NCBI GenBank assembly: GCA_964649745.1
Contig: CAZYQI010000018.1
Span: 1-64,000, forward strand
Direction of reading: 5' to 3'
Length of the DNA: 64,000 bases
Origin: CAZEHS01 sp964649745
GTDB taxonomy: Bacteria; Bacillota; Clostridia; Peptostreptococcales; Acidaminobacteraceae
Below, one piece after another: positions 1-8,700 of this stretch (its first letter is position 1; each line of letters begins with the position of its first letter). A program made the position numbers and the translations under genes. The notes beneath the pieces are model-generated. The model did not search any database, had not been told where the DNA came from, and worked only from the letters and a program-made list of their open reading frames with translations.

Positions 1-55
1 TTAAGTGCTGTATTTTTGTTGGCCGAAAATGCTGTATTTTACTTGACCGCTAACA
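1..55 (-). mobile_element. IS21-family-like terminal repeat (element end, partial)
   Basis: Two direct repeats of 24 bases start at positions 6 and 30, each opening with TGCTGTATTTT and followed by TTGGCCG or TTGACCG. The stretch ends in CTAACA, which reads TGTTAG on the other strand. Multiple terminal repeats of this form next to a TGTTA end are typical of IS21-family insertion sequences. The element body would lie before position 1 and is not visible, so the family assignment is by resemblance only. Confidence 0.4.
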
Positions 56-248
56 AATCATCTGACATCAGTATAACTCAAAATAACATTTTGCGGAGAC
101 TCGCCGAATAGGTTCTCTTGATCTTGAACCTTCCGGAGTAATGATTCCGTTTTCTAATACAATCTATCTAACGTAGGATTCCCCTTCCCTGCTATTTCCG
201 CTTCAACAGCCAGATGATAACCAAAAACCGCCGGGCGATGGAACTTTT
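56..248. other. Intergenic, upstream of kce
   Basis: No gene is supported here. This is the region in which enhancer-type sites for a sigma-54 activator of kce would be expected, but I could not pick out a convincing inverted repeat. Confidence 0.4.
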
Positions 249-263
249 GGCATGAAAGCTGCA
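247..263 (+). promoter_or_regulatory. Sigma-54 (-24/-12) promoter of kce
   Basis: The sequence TTGGCATGAAAGCTGCAA contains the diagnostic GG (249-250) and GC (261-262) dinucleotides with exactly ten bases between them, close to the consensus TGGCAC-N5-TTGCA. Transcription would start near 274, leaving a short leader with GGAGG at 294-298 before the kce ATG at 304. The gene for sigma-54 is also in this window (27161-28612). The activator is not identified. Confidence 0.6.
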
Positions 264-303
264 ATACAACAGACTGTTATAAAATAACCCCCTGGAGGTT
301 CTT

Positions 304-1137
304 ATGAGAAAAGTCATTATCACCTGTGCCATCTCCGGCGCCGAAGTGACCAAAGAGCAAAACCCCGCAGTCCCTTATACCCTTGAGGAAACGGTACGTG
401 AAGCCAAGAGCGCCTATGATGCCGGTGCTGCCATTGTCCATCTGCATATGCGTTGGGATGACGGAACCCCTACCCAGGATAAAGGCCGCTTTGATGAAGC
501 GATGAAAGCGATTTGCAAGGTTTGCCCCGACCTGATCATTTTGCCCAGCACCGGCGGCGCCACCTGGATGACGGCCGAGGAAAGACTCCAGCCGGTTGAA
601 CTCTCCCCAGAGATTGCCACACTGGATTGCGGGAGCTGCAACTTTGGAGGCGACGACGTGTTCGTGAACACAGAGAATATGAACATCGCGTTCGCCAGTC
701 GGATGAAAGACCTTGGCGTGAAGGCTGAACTTGAGTGCTTCGAGAAGGGGATGATCGATAATGCCATGAAGCTTCATCGAAAAGAGCTCCTTCAAGCGCC
801 GCTTCACTTCAACCTTGTATTGGGAGTCAACGGCGCCATGACTGCAACGCCAAGGGACCTGGCCTTTATGGTAGATTCATTGCCAAGGGACGCCACATGG
901 TGCGGCACTGGTATCGGGCGTCATCAGATGGACATGGTGGCGATGTCTGCCATCATGGGAGGACACGTACGGGTTGGTTTTGAGGACAACATCTATCTGG
1001 AAAAAGGGGTGCCTGCCCGTAGCAACGGTGAACTGGTAACCAAGGCTGCTGAAATAATACGTCTTCTGAAACGCGAGGTTGCAACCCCTGCAGAGGCCAG
1101 AGAAATTCTGGGGTTACAGCATCGTCAGTCTTTGTAG
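304..1137 (+). CDS. kce: 3-keto-5-aminohexanoate cleavage enzyme (BKACE family)
   Basis: Kce condenses 3-keto-5-aminohexanoate with acetyl-CoA to give acetoacetate and 3-aminobutyryl-CoA, a central step of lysine fermentation. The 277-residue protein has the family's usual length and a TIM-barrel pattern. The Zn-binding HLH pair is seen at H46 and H48, an N-terminal Glu at E14, and the late conserved R223/E227/D228 cluster. The start is set by GGAGG six bases upstream. No other lysine-fermentation gene (kamA, kamDE, kdd, kal) lies in the window, so it is an orphan here. Other BKACE enzymes accept different beta-keto acids, so the substrate is inferred from the close match to Kce rather than proven. 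Confidence 0.85.
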   Translation: MRKVIITCAISGAEVTKEQNPAVPYTLEETVREAKSAYDAGAAIVHLHMRWDDGTPTQDKGRFDEAMKAICKVCPDLIILPSTGGATWMTAEERLQPVELSPEIATLDCGSCNFGGDDVFVNTENMNIAFASRMKDLGVKAELECFEKGMIDNAMKLHRKELLQAPLHFNLVLGVNGAMTATPRDLAFMVDSLPRDATWCGTGIGRHQMDMVAMSAIMGGHVRVGFEDNIYLEKGVPARSNGELVTKAAEIIRLLKREVATPAEAREILGLQHRQSL

Positions 1138-1533
1138 CATGTTTTCAACCACAAATCCGATTCAACAATCCTTAGAAGTTTGGCGGAGGCAGTGGTAAAT
1201 CATTAACACCTCATTACCAGGGGCTTGAGAAACGTTATGGAATGATAATACAAAGCGTTCGAGTTGATTTCTGAACAGCTTTTTTCCAAGCACATAATCT
1301 TAAAAAAGTCGAAGACTACAGCGCCTGCTCACATCTCAGATAATCATTTCCGTGCAGTATCCAAATTGATGAAAGGCGAATTACCGCAATTTGAAATTTA
1401 CTCATGGTAAAATCTAGCTGATGAATATGTTTTGTAATTTAAAATGATACACTTATATAGTAAAAAAAACCGTAATGCGCCATTGAACAAACACGAAAAC
1501 ACAAAATCCCTAAAATGATTCTGGAGGCGCTGT
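1138..1533. other. Intergenic stretch without recognisable gene
   Basis: About 400 bases between kce and the acetyltransferase gene. It is AT-rich toward its right end. I see no convincing open reading frame, RNA structure or repeat. Confidence 0.5.
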
Positions 1534-2298
1534 ATGAGAATAATAACAATTGATAAGACCAATATTGATCACGAGCACATATGCTGTGCCATTGGAAATG
1601 ACAAGCAAAATCTAAACAGAGCCCACTCAAAAAAAGAATGGATGAAAGGTGAATTTGATAATGGGCTTGTATTTAAGAGACTTGACCAACGGGGGAAGGT
1701 GTTTATTGAGTACTCCCCCATCGAAAAAACATGGAAGCCCATAATCGGGAAGAACCATATGGTCATCAATTGCCTATGGGTTTCCGGACAATTCAAGGGC
1801 AAAGGCTTCTCAACGCAGCTGCTTGACGCGTGTATCGCAGATGCCAGGCATCAGGAGAAGGATGGCATTGTCGTTGTAAGCAGCACTAAAATAAAACCCT
1901 TTCTCACAGACAAAAAATTCTACGTGAAGCACCACTTTGAACTCATCGATAAAGCACCGCCCTATTTTGAATTGCTGGTTCTAAGGCTAAATGACAATGG
2001 GGAGAACCCAAGATTCTCAGACCATGTAAAAGACGGAACCTGCACCTACAAGGAGGGGTTTTCATTCATCTACTCCAATCAATGCCCTTTCATGGATGAA
2101 TACGTAGCACTCCTGAAGGAAATAACTCAAAAAAACGGAATACCGTCCCATATACATAAGCTTAGTAGCTTTAAAGAAGCACAGGAAATGGGCAGTCCCT
2201 TTGGGACACTTGGAATCTATTTCAATGGTGAATTTCAAACACATGAATTGATGTCGGAAAAGAAATTCGAGAAGTTTATTGAAAGCTATAAAAAATAG
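1534..2298 (+). CDS. GNAT acetyltransferase with YoaP-like C-terminal domain
   Basis: A 254-residue protein whose N-terminal half is a GNAT fold. The strand-turn at about residues 84-96 (SGQFKGKGFSTQLL) is the acetyl-CoA pyrophosphate loop (Q/RxxGxG type). The C-terminal part (about 165-250) resembles the YoaP domain found fused to GNAT modules in Clostridia. The acceptor substrate is unknown. The start follows GGAGG at about 1523-1527. The gene stands alone, with its own upstream region, beside two fic genes on the other strand. The lower G+C than the housekeeping genes to the right fits an accessory origin, but no integrase is visible. Confidence 0.7.
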   Translation: MRIITIDKTNIDHEHICCAIGNDKQNLNRAHSKKEWMKGEFDNGLVFKRLDQRGKVFIEYSPIEKTWKPIIGKNHMVINCLWVSGQFKGKGFSTQLLDACIADARHQEKDGIVVVSSTKIKPFLTDKKFYVKHHFELIDKAPPYFELLVLRLNDNGENPRFSDHVKDGTCTYKEGFSFIYSNQCPFMDEYVALLKEITQKNGIPSHIHKLSSFKEAQEMGSPFGTLGIYFNGEFQTHELMSEKKFEKFIESYKK

Positions 2299-2359
2299 AG
2301 CAGGCGATCGGATACTCCGCTGGAATACAGCTGCTCTGTGAATTCTTCAATGAAGTCCA

Positions 2360-3499
2360 TCATGTATCCTTACGCAGTATCCCAAGGTACTCCTCATAGG
2401 CAAAGGTTCGCCCTCTTAGAGCGTTCCCCACCTTTCTTATGATCCCTAAGTCCTCCAGCCTCTTAATGGAAGTTGAAACGGTGTTATATGCCACATTCAA
2501 ATCGTTGGCAGTTTTCCTTATATCAATAATGGGTGTATGTTCCAAGTACGCAAACATTCTAGAAACCGACTTGGTTGTCGTATCATTTTCAGCTACCAGC
2601 TTCAGGTTTCTTTCATGTAATTCAGTTAAGCGATCAATGCTTTCCAGAGCATCGTCTGCCGATTCATAGATTCCCTGGAGAAAGAATTTGACCCACTGCT
2701 CATAGTTTCCCTTTTCCCGTACTTCCGTCAAACGGTCATAGTATTCAATACGATTCCGTTTTAAAAAATAGGAGATATAGAGTGTCGGATAGGCAAGGAG
2801 TCCCTTCTCCTTCAAGTACAGATTTACTATCAGCCTGCCGATCCTGCCATTGCCATCCAAGAATGGGTGAATGGTTTCAAACTGATAATGAATGAGAGCT
2901 ATCTTGATCAACGGATCTGTCCCATCCGCCATGTGGATGTATTTTTCAAGATCGTTCAGCGCACTCTGCATATCCGTGACATTGGGCGGAATGTACCTGG
3001 CGTTTTTCAGTGTGCTTCCCTGGGGGCCTATCCAGTTCTGGCTTCGCCGGAACTCTCCCGGATTTTTCTCCCCACCACGGATATCCTGCATCAGCACGTC
3101 ATGAACTTCCAGCAATAAACGATTACATAGGGGAAGCGATTTAAGCCGTTCTTCTGCAAAATCTGCAGCCTTGATATAGTTTATGACTTCAGAAATATTC
3201 TGGTTTGTGTTCTCTTCCAGATTGGGATCCAAAATATCGTCCAGTGTTGCCTGTGTGCCTTCAATCTGGGACGACAACAGGGCTTCCTTTCTCACATACA
3301 TTGAAACGAACAGAGGGACACTGGGCAACCTGGTTGAAACAGCATCAAGCTTCGCCACCGCTGCGTTGGCCTTGGAAAGCAAATTGCTCATACTCTCATC
3401 GAAGCTTAGTTCTGGTTTTGGAGGGAGCGGCATTGGTAAAAATGATAGATACATCATTTCACCGCTTAAGTTTGATCTGTATTCTCCTAAACGGTTCAT
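2360..3499 (-). CDS. Fic family protein with C-terminal winged helix (putative AMP transferase)
   Basis: Fic-domain proteins usually transfer AMP from ATP to a target hydroxyl. The active-site motif HPFLDGNGRIGR is complete (about residues 211-222), including the catalytic His, the phosphate-binding loop and the final Arg. An N-terminal inhibitory motif, S-x3-E-G (about 76-81, SSQIEG), would clamp the active site, as in class II Fic proteins. The C-terminal 80 residues look like a winged helix, suggesting DNA binding or autoregulation. The ATG at 3499 is preferred because GGAGG lies eight bases upstream. An in-frame GTG at 3514 overlaps that site. The target is unknown. No antitoxin gene is adjacent. 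Confidence 0.82.
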   Translation of the reverse strand: MNRLGEYRSNLSGEMMYLSFLPMPLPPKPELSFDESMSNLLSKANAAVAKLDAVSTRLPSVPLFVSMYVRKEALLSSQIEGTQATLDDILDPNLEENTNQNISEVINYIKAADFAEERLKSLPLCNRLLLEVHDVLMQDIRGGEKNPGEFRRSQNWIGPQGSTLKNARYIPPNVTDMQSALNDLEKYIHMADGTDPLIKIALIHYQFETIHPFLDGNGRIGRLIVNLYLKEKGLLAYPTLYISYFLKRNRIEYYDRLTEVREKGNYEQWVKFFLQGIYESADDALESIDRLTELHERNLKLVAENDTTTKSVSRMFAYLEHTPIIDIRKTANDLNVAYNTVSTSIKRLEDLGIIRKVGNALRGRTFAYEEYLGILRKDT

Positions 3500-3746
3500 C
3501 CGCATAACCTCCACTTGAAATTATACGTCCATTATAGTCTTGTTATTTCAAATAATCAATTATATTTGAAATAACAAGGATGACGGGTGGGTCCTATTTC
3601 AATCATGAGGTTATTGGGTAGTCATGCTCGGGCCAATGACACAGATCGAAAGGGACGTCCCTATTGATTAAAATACCCAGCTCTTGAACAATTGGCTGAG
3701 AAGGTCATTGTCTGCGGCTCCATTGAAAATTCTTTGAAGTGTAAAA
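3500..3746. other. Intergenic region between the two fic genes
   Basis: It holds the upstream region of the first fic gene. A palindrome-like AT stretch (TTATTTCAAATAATCAATTA and its partner, about 3542-3578) could be a regulator site for the winged-helix Fic protein. No gene is supported. Confidence 0.35.
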
Positions 3747-3776
3747 GGAAACAGCACCTCAAAAGGTGCTGTTTCC
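3747..3776 (-). terminator. Rho-independent terminator of the second fic gene
   Basis: A perfect 13-base-pair stem (GGAAACAGCACCT with its complement) closes a four-base loop and is followed on the minus strand by TTTT. It lies 28 bases past the stop codon of the gene at 3804-4556. Confidence 0.8.
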
Positions 3777-3803
3777 AGATAATATTTAATCCGAGCAAGA
3801 AAG

Positions 3804-4556
3804 CTAACGTCCCGTTTTGCCTTTGTACATGTTTAAATATTTGTCTAACTGCTCTTCCTCAAGAATTGCAATCATCTTCTGAAAAAGGCTTGAATCGCCT
3901 GTGACCGCATATGCTTCAAGTGCATTAAAATATTCTAATCGAGATTCCTTTTTTATCGAGATAGGCAAAAGTGCATTTGCCATGAGCTGGTAATTCATAA
4001 TAAGTCTCGATGTTCTACCATTACCATCGACAAAAGGATGTATTCTTACAAATTCAGCATGAGTCCATGCTGCACATTCAATTGGATTTTCAAATGTCTT
4101 TTCTGATAAATCCATATAAAAAACTTTTATCTGAGCGTACATATCACTTGGTGATGGTGGGGTGTGTTCAGCACCTGAAATATATACATCTACATTACGA
4201 TAGATCCCACCGGGCATAATATTTTCCATCAAAATAGCATGAATATCTTTGATGATATTTTCGTTGAGTAAGAGTCCATCTACAATACAGCGTTTAACAT
4301 ATTGATAGGCTTTGTTGTGGTTGATAACCTCGTAAAGTTCTCTTAAATGCTTCCCGCCAACTGATAAACCTTCTTCAAGAACAACTTTTGTTTCTAAAAG
4401 GGTGAGTGTATTACCTTCAATAGCAGTTGAATTATGGGTATACTCGAGTTCGAAAGCCTGTCTGTAACTATTCAAACTCACTTCTGGAAGATCGTTTTTT
4501 ATTTGGTTGTACCGTTCAAGCTTTTCAAGCATTCTACTGTGCTTAATCTCGATCAC
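3804..4556 (-). CDS. Fic/DOC family protein (putative AMP transferase)
   Basis: A 250-residue Fic protein distinct from its neighbour at 2360-3499: shorter and without a C-terminal winged helix. The core motif HPFVDGNGRTSR (173-184) keeps the catalytic His and both phosphate-binding Gly/Asn positions, but has Ser in place of the usual second Gly. An inhibitory S-x3-E-G motif is at 43-48 (STAIEG). The start is uncertain. The GTG at 4556 overlaps a GAGGTG ribosome-binding sequence, so translation may begin a few codons later. Two Fic genes in tandem next to ssrA suggest an accessory cluster. Function and target are unknown. Confidence 0.8.
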   Translation of the reverse strand: MIEIKHSRMLEKLERYNQIKNDLPEVSLNSYRQAFELEYTHNSTAIEGNTLTLLETKVVLEEGLSVGGKHLRELYEVINHNKAYQYVKRCIVDGLLLNENIIKDIHAILMENIMPGGIYRNVDVYISGAEHTPPSPSDMYAQIKVFYMDLSEKTFENPIECAAWTHAEFVRIHPFVDGNGRTSRLIMNYQLMANALLPISIKKESRLEYFNALEAYAVTGDSSLFQKMIAILEEEQLDKYLNMYKGKTGR

Positions 4557-4586
4557 CTCATTTCAACTTATTTCAGTTCATTTTGA

Positions 4587-4626
4587 AAATACCCCCAATC
4601 AACTTAAAAGTCGTTTGAGGGTATTT
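4587..4626 (-). terminator. Terminator of ssrA
   Basis: A 12-base-pair stem with one mismatch (AAATACCCCCAA pairing with TTGAGGGTATTT) begins six bases beyond the CCA end of the tmRNA. Its descending arm ends in a short U tract on the minus strand. It also lies in the upstream region of the second fic gene. Confidence 0.65.
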
Positions 4627-4631
4627 CCGTT

Positions 4632-4993
4632 TGGTGGAGACGAGGGGAATCGAACCCCTGTCCAAGAATACATAACAATCGGTTTCTCCGAGCGCAGCCT
4701 CTGATTTAGGTTCTCGTCCTTCCTGACGCCCAAGGGCAGGCTTCAGGTTGGACCAGCTTCAATTGGGCCCGATCAGGTCAAAGCACCCCTAATCATCGTC
4801 CCTTGCAGGGGGTTTTACCTACTCAGCAGTGGCAAGAGAGAAAAACTACTGGTAAGTGCTGCAATTAAGCAGCGTAAGCGTAATTATTGTTAGCGTTTAT
4901 CTTTAGTGCCCCAGTTCATTAACGTGTACCCCAAGGCGAAAACACGGCTCGCTTCCGATTGATCAATACCCCTGTCGAAACCTGTACGCCCCC
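4632..4993 (-). ncRNA. ssrA: tmRNA (transfer-messenger RNA)
   Basis: The tmRNA rescues stalled ribosomes with SmpB. The 3' end (4632) carries an encoded CCA, an acceptor strand CGTCTCC and a T-arm with GGTTCGATTCCCC. The 5' end (4993) begins GGGGGCG, which pairs with the acceptor strand using two G-U pairs. The tag reading frame (4865-4894) starts at a GCT resume codon preceded by TAAAC and encodes ANNNYAYAA followed by TAA. The length of 362 nt is normal for one-piece tmRNA. smpB lies immediately upstream. The boundaries come from base pairing and should be correct to within a base or two. Confidence 0.93.
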
Positions 4994-5060
4994 GTGTGTG
5001 GGGTGAATAGGTGAACGGCTTCAGATGGCGGGTAACCCTCTGAGCCGGTAGTGCTGTTTT

Positions 5061-5528
5061 TCATTCGCCTCTGCTTCTATCCCGCAGGGCCCGTTCGATG
5101 TCGCGCTTGGCATCCGATTTGGCCATGTCATTGCGCTTGTCGTAAAGCTTCTTCCCTTTGGCAACGGCTATCTCCAGCTTCACCAGACCCCGCTCGTTGA
5201 GATAGACCTTCAATGGTATGAGGGTATAGCCCTTTTGCGTGGTGTAGCCGATGAGCTTTTTGATTTCTCGCTTGTGAAGCAGGAGCTTACGCCGGCGAAG
5301 TGGATCCGCATTGTAGCGGTTTCCCATCTCGTATGGGCTTATGTGCATCTGCACCACCCACACCTCGGCATCCTTCACTTCGCCGTAAGCTTCCCCAAGG
5401 CTGACCTTGCCTAGGCGCATGGATTTTACTTCCGTGCCCGTGAGCGCTATGCCGGCCTCGAAAACCTCTTCGATGAAGTATTCGTGACGCGCTTTTTTGT
5501 TTTGTGCCAGCAGTTTGCCGATTGCCAT
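5061..5528 (-). CDS. smpB: SsrA-binding protein SmpB
   Basis: SmpB binds the tRNA-like domain of tmRNA and brings it to stalled ribosomes. The 155-residue protein shows the family hallmarks: an early ARHEYFIEE segment, [14 protein letters not shown] in the barrel, and a basic C-terminal tail ([20 protein letters not shown]) that enters the decoding centre. The gene sits 67 bases upstream of ssrA on the same strand, the classic arrangement, and downstream of rnr. An AGGA ribosome-binding sequence precedes the ATG. Confidence 0.96.
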   Translation of the reverse strand: MAIGKLLAQNKKARHEYFIEEVFEAGIALTGTEVKSMRLGKVSLGEAYGEVKDAEVWVVQMHISPYEMGNRYNADPLRRRKLLLHKREIKKLIGYTTQKGYTLIPLKVYLNERGLVKLEIAVAKGKKLYDKRNDMAKSDAKRDIERALRDRSRGE

Positions 5529-5657
5529 GGTTTTTTCCTATGCCTGAAATGAGGTTTCGGCCCTAACTGTCGGCCCGATACTATAATTCTAACACAAACC
5601 TTAAGACTAAGCAAAAATGCTGCAAATTCGCCATGAATTTGTAATTATCGGGGCCTT

Positions 5658-6140
5658 TTACAGGGTGTCCGGTTCTTTTCTATGATAGATTCGTTTGGCT
5701 TCCTTGGCGGTGTCACTTATGATGGCGTCAATTTCTCTGAGCTTTCCGTGGATGGCCTCCAGGGTTTCCGGTGACACCTCATAATAGAGGTATAGGTCTT
5801 CCAAGCGCTGAAAGGTATGATGAAAATCGTTTCCCAGGGCGATGAACGGCGCCAGGCTCTCAAGGAATTTGATGGCATTGCGGAATTGATCCAGATCGAT
5901 TTCGATGATTTCGATGAGCTTTTCTTCCCGGGTAAACTCCCTTAAGGGAAGGGGATACGGCTTGATGCGTTCTAAATGATATTTCCCCGAAGAATTGACG
6001 CTGTACGCATATTCAATTTGGACACCTGCTTCTTCAAATTTCACGATGCACATCTTGCTGTCCACCGACTGGATTTTGGCACCCATGTTCCGGAGCTTCA
6101 TGGTCTCAGCCAGCGCCTCTGCATTCATTGGTCCTTTCAT
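5658..6140 (-). CDS. Hypothetical protein between rnr and smpB
   Basis: A 160-residue protein that I do not recognise. It is soluble and charged, with no signal peptide or membrane segment. The N-terminal 65 residues look like alternating strands (KIQSVDSKMCIVKFEEAG), and the rest is probably helical (about 75-155). GGAGG seven bases before the ATG supports the start. It lies between the rnr terminator and smpB, so it may be transcribed with smpB and ssrA. The place is suggestive of RNA or translation quality control, but that is inference from position alone. Confidence 0.6.
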   Translation of the reverse strand: MKGPMNAEALAETMKLRNMGAKIQSVDSKMCIVKFEEAGVQIEYAYSVNSSGKYHLERIKPYPLPLREFTREEKLIEIIEIDLDQFRNAIKFLESLAPFIALGNDFHHTFQRLEDLYLYYEVSPETLEAIHGKLREIDAIISDTAKEAKRIYHRKEPDTL

Positions 6141-6258
6141 AGGGGTCCCTCCAGGTAAGTCGATTTACTCTTGCTAATTATGTTATACCGCGAAAGCCCT
6201 GTCTTTAAAAGCCTGTACGAAATATTTATTCCCCACCTATGGAATTTGCCGATGTTGA

Positions 6259-6289
6259 GAAAAATCCCCACCGAATACAGTGGGGATTT
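6259..6289 (-). terminator. Terminator of rnr
   Basis: A 10-base-pair perfect stem (AAATCCCCAC and GTGGGGATTT) with an eight-base loop is followed on the minus strand by TTTCTC. It lies 30 bases beyond the rnr stop. Confidence 0.75.
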
Positions 6290-6318
6290 CCTTATATGCG
6301 CAATTTACTTTCTTCACA

Positions 6319-8667
6319 TCACCGTTTCTTGCCGCGTCCAGCCTTCGCAGCCTTCTTAAGGCCGGATTTTTTCCGTTTATCTCCCTGCTTATCGGGTCTT
6401 CCCTTTCGGGAGCCCTCCGGGGCCTTGGCCGGTCTTCCGTTTCCGCCCGAGGCCCGGGGAACAGTCTTGGATACAGCAGTTCTTGGTACGGCGGCGCGTT
6501 TCACAATTCCCGCCAGACCTTCTCCTCTGGCTACCGGATTGGTCTCCAGACTTTCCAGAATAACAAAGCCCACCTCCCGCATCTCGACATTGGCCCGGTC
6601 CACACGGATACGCACCCTGTCACCGATGCGGTAGGCCTTCTTCTTGCGCTCACCGATCAACTGGAGGTTCTGTTCGTCATAGTGGTAGTAATCATCATCC
6701 AGATCGCTCATGCGGCAAAGGCCTTCAATGGTGTTCTCCAGCTCAATGAACACGCCAAAGCTGGTGACGCTGGAGATGATTCCGTTGAATTCTTCGCCGA
6801 CAAACCGGATCATGTATTCGGTTTTCTTCAGATCGTCCACTTCCCGCTCCGCCTGCTCGGCATTGCGTTCACGGTCCGAGCTGTTCTCGGAGGCCAGCTC
6901 GACAATCCCAGCCAATTGGCTGATCCGCTCCGGGGTCAGACGTTTATGAAGCATATCCTTTATGATCCGGTGAATTTGGAGATCCGGATAGCGCCGTATG
7001 GGAGATGTGTAGTGGCAGTAGAATTCTGCCGCCAGGCCGAAGTGGCCCAGACACTCCGGTGAATATCGGGCCTGTTTCAGGGAGCGCAGCATCAGCTTGT
7101 TGACAATGTGCTCCTCCGGCTTCCCCGCTATTTCCTTCAGCAGATCCTGCATGCTTTTCGGCTTAACCTCATCTCCGGTAACCTTAAGCTTGAAGCCGAA
7201 GTTCCAGATGAATTTCTGAAAGTTCTCTATCCGGGTAGGATCGGGGTTTTCATGAACCCGGTACACAAAGGGCACTTCCATCCAGTTAAATGCCTCTGCA
7301 ACCGTTTCATTGGTGATGAGCATGAATTCTTCAATGATGCGGTTAGCGGTTCGCCGTTCCCGTTCGAACACGTCCACAGGCTTTCCATCCGGATCCAGGG
7401 TGATATAGGGCTCCGGGAAGTCGAAGTCGATGGAGCCCCGCTGTTCACGGCGCCTTTTTAGGACAGCTGCCAGCTCTTCATAAAGCTTGAAATCCTCCCG
7501 CAGGTATTCCAGGCGAGCCAGTTCCGGCCGGTCCACCCCTTCCAGCATGTCGGACACATCGGTGTAAACCAGGCGTTCTGTGGTATTGATGACGGTTTCG
7601 GCAATTTCATGGCTGATAACGCCGCCCTGAGAACTGATTTCCATAAAGACAGAGAGGGTGAGCCGATCCACATGGGGATTGAGGCTGCAGATGCCGTTGG
7701 AAAGCCGGGGGGGCAGCATGGGAATGACTCGATCGATGAGATACACGCTGGTTCCCCGCTCGAAGGCCTCCTGGTCCAGCTTGCTCTTCTCCTTCACATA
7801 GTGGGTTACATCGGCAATATGAACCCCCAGCCAATAATGGCCGTTGGGCAGCTTCTCTAGGGAGATGGCATCGTCCAGATCCTTGGCGTCGGCTCCATCG
7901 ATGGTGACAATACGCTTCTGTCTCAGATCCTTACGCCCTGCCAGCTCCTCCGGGGAAATCTCCTGGGGAATGTCCTCCGCTTCCTGCATAACCTTCTTTG
8001 GAAATTCCTCCGGCAGCTGATATTGACGGATGATGGACAGGATGTCTGTACCCGGATCCCCCTTGAAGCCCAGGATCTCTGTAATATTCCCTTCCGGGTT
8101 CCGCCGTTCTTCCGGCCACTGGGTTATGCTCACCACAACCTTTTGCCCGGTTTGTGCGCCCTTCAGTCCCGAAGCGGGTATGTAGATGTCCTTGTTGATC
8201 TTCTTATCGTCCGGCACCACAAAGCCGTAATCCTCCTGGCTGGTAAAGGTCCCGACAACCTTCCAGTTGGCTCTCTCCACCACCTGTACCACGGTACCTT
8301 CCTTGCGTCGGGAATCGGCAGCACTTTCCACCACCTTGATGAGAACCCGGTCCTGATGCATGGCTCCACCCAGCATGGAGGGTGGAATGAACACATCATC
8401 CTCACGTCGGGGAGAAACACTGACGAATCCATACCCCTTGGTTGTCATCTGCAGCTTGCCGTTAACCAACCCGAAGTGCTCCGGTATGGCGAATTTTCGT
8501 TTTTTCGTCTTGATCAAAGCGCCTTCCTTGACCAGTTCCTCCATCAGTTCCACCAAGGGGCCTACGTCCTTCCCCTCTACATGAAGGAACTTTGCCACAT
8601 CTATATCCATCAATGGATGATCCGCTTCCTCTTTAAAGAACGTGAGTAATTCCTGCTTGGTTATCAT
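6319..8667 (-). CDS. rnr: Ribonuclease R
   Basis: RNase R is a 3'-to-5' exoribonuclease that degrades structured RNA and takes part in trans-translation with SmpB/tmRNA. The 782-residue protein has an N-terminal winged helix (about 1-65), two cold-shock domains (about 70-215), the RNB catalytic domain with its Mg-binding Asp cluster (D257, D263, D265, D266 in DGADAKDLDDA), an S1 domain (about 620-705) and a Lys/Arg-rich tail. GGAGG stands before the ATG. The order secG ... rnr, smpB, ssrA is conserved in Firmicutes. Here hppA is inserted between secG and rnr. Confidence 0.96.
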   Translation of the reverse strand: MITKQELLTFFKEEADHPLMDIDVAKFLHVEGKDVGPLVELMEELVKEGALIKTKKRKFAIPEHFGLVNGKLQMTTKGYGFVSVSPRREDDVFIPPSMLGGAMHQDRVLIKVVESAADSRRKEGTVVQVVERANWKVVGTFTSQEDYGFVVPDDKKINKDIYIPASGLKGAQTGQKVVVSITQWPEERRNPEGNITEILGFKGDPGTDILSIIRQYQLPEEFPKKVMQEAEDIPQEISPEELAGRKDLRQKRIVTIDGADAKDLDDAISLEKLPNGHYWLGVHIADVTHYVKEKSKLDQEAFERGTSVYLIDRVIPMLPPRLSNGICSLNPHVDRLTLSVFMEISSQGGVISHEIAETVINTTERLVYTDVSDMLEGVDRPELARLEYLREDFKLYEELAAVLKRRREQRGSIDFDFPEPYITLDPDGKPVDVFERERRTANRIIEEFMLITNETVAEAFNWMEVPFVYRVHENPDPTRIENFQKFIWNFGFKLKVTGDEVKPKSMQDLLKEIAGKPEEHIVNKLMLRSLKQARYSPECLGHFGLAAEFYCHYTSPIRRYPDLQIHRIIKDMLHKRLTPERISQLAGIVELASENSSDRERNAEQAEREVDDLKKTEYMIRFVGEEFNGIISSVTSFGVFIELENTIEGLCRMSDLDDDYYHYDEQNLQLIGERKKKAYRIGDRVRIRVDRANVEMREVGFVILESLETNPVARGEGLAGIVKRAAVPRTAVSKTVPRASGGNGRPAKAPEGSRKGRPDKQGDKRKKSGLKKAAKAGRGKKR

Positions 8668-8700
8668 GGCGCCGCCTCCTGTTTATAGATGGATCCCGAT

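Noticed and set aside
4632..4700. A tRNA gene, suggested by the T-arm-like AATCGAACCCC
   Set aside because: The sequence is the tRNA-like end of tmRNA. Its acceptor partner is 350 bases away and the tag frame lies between.
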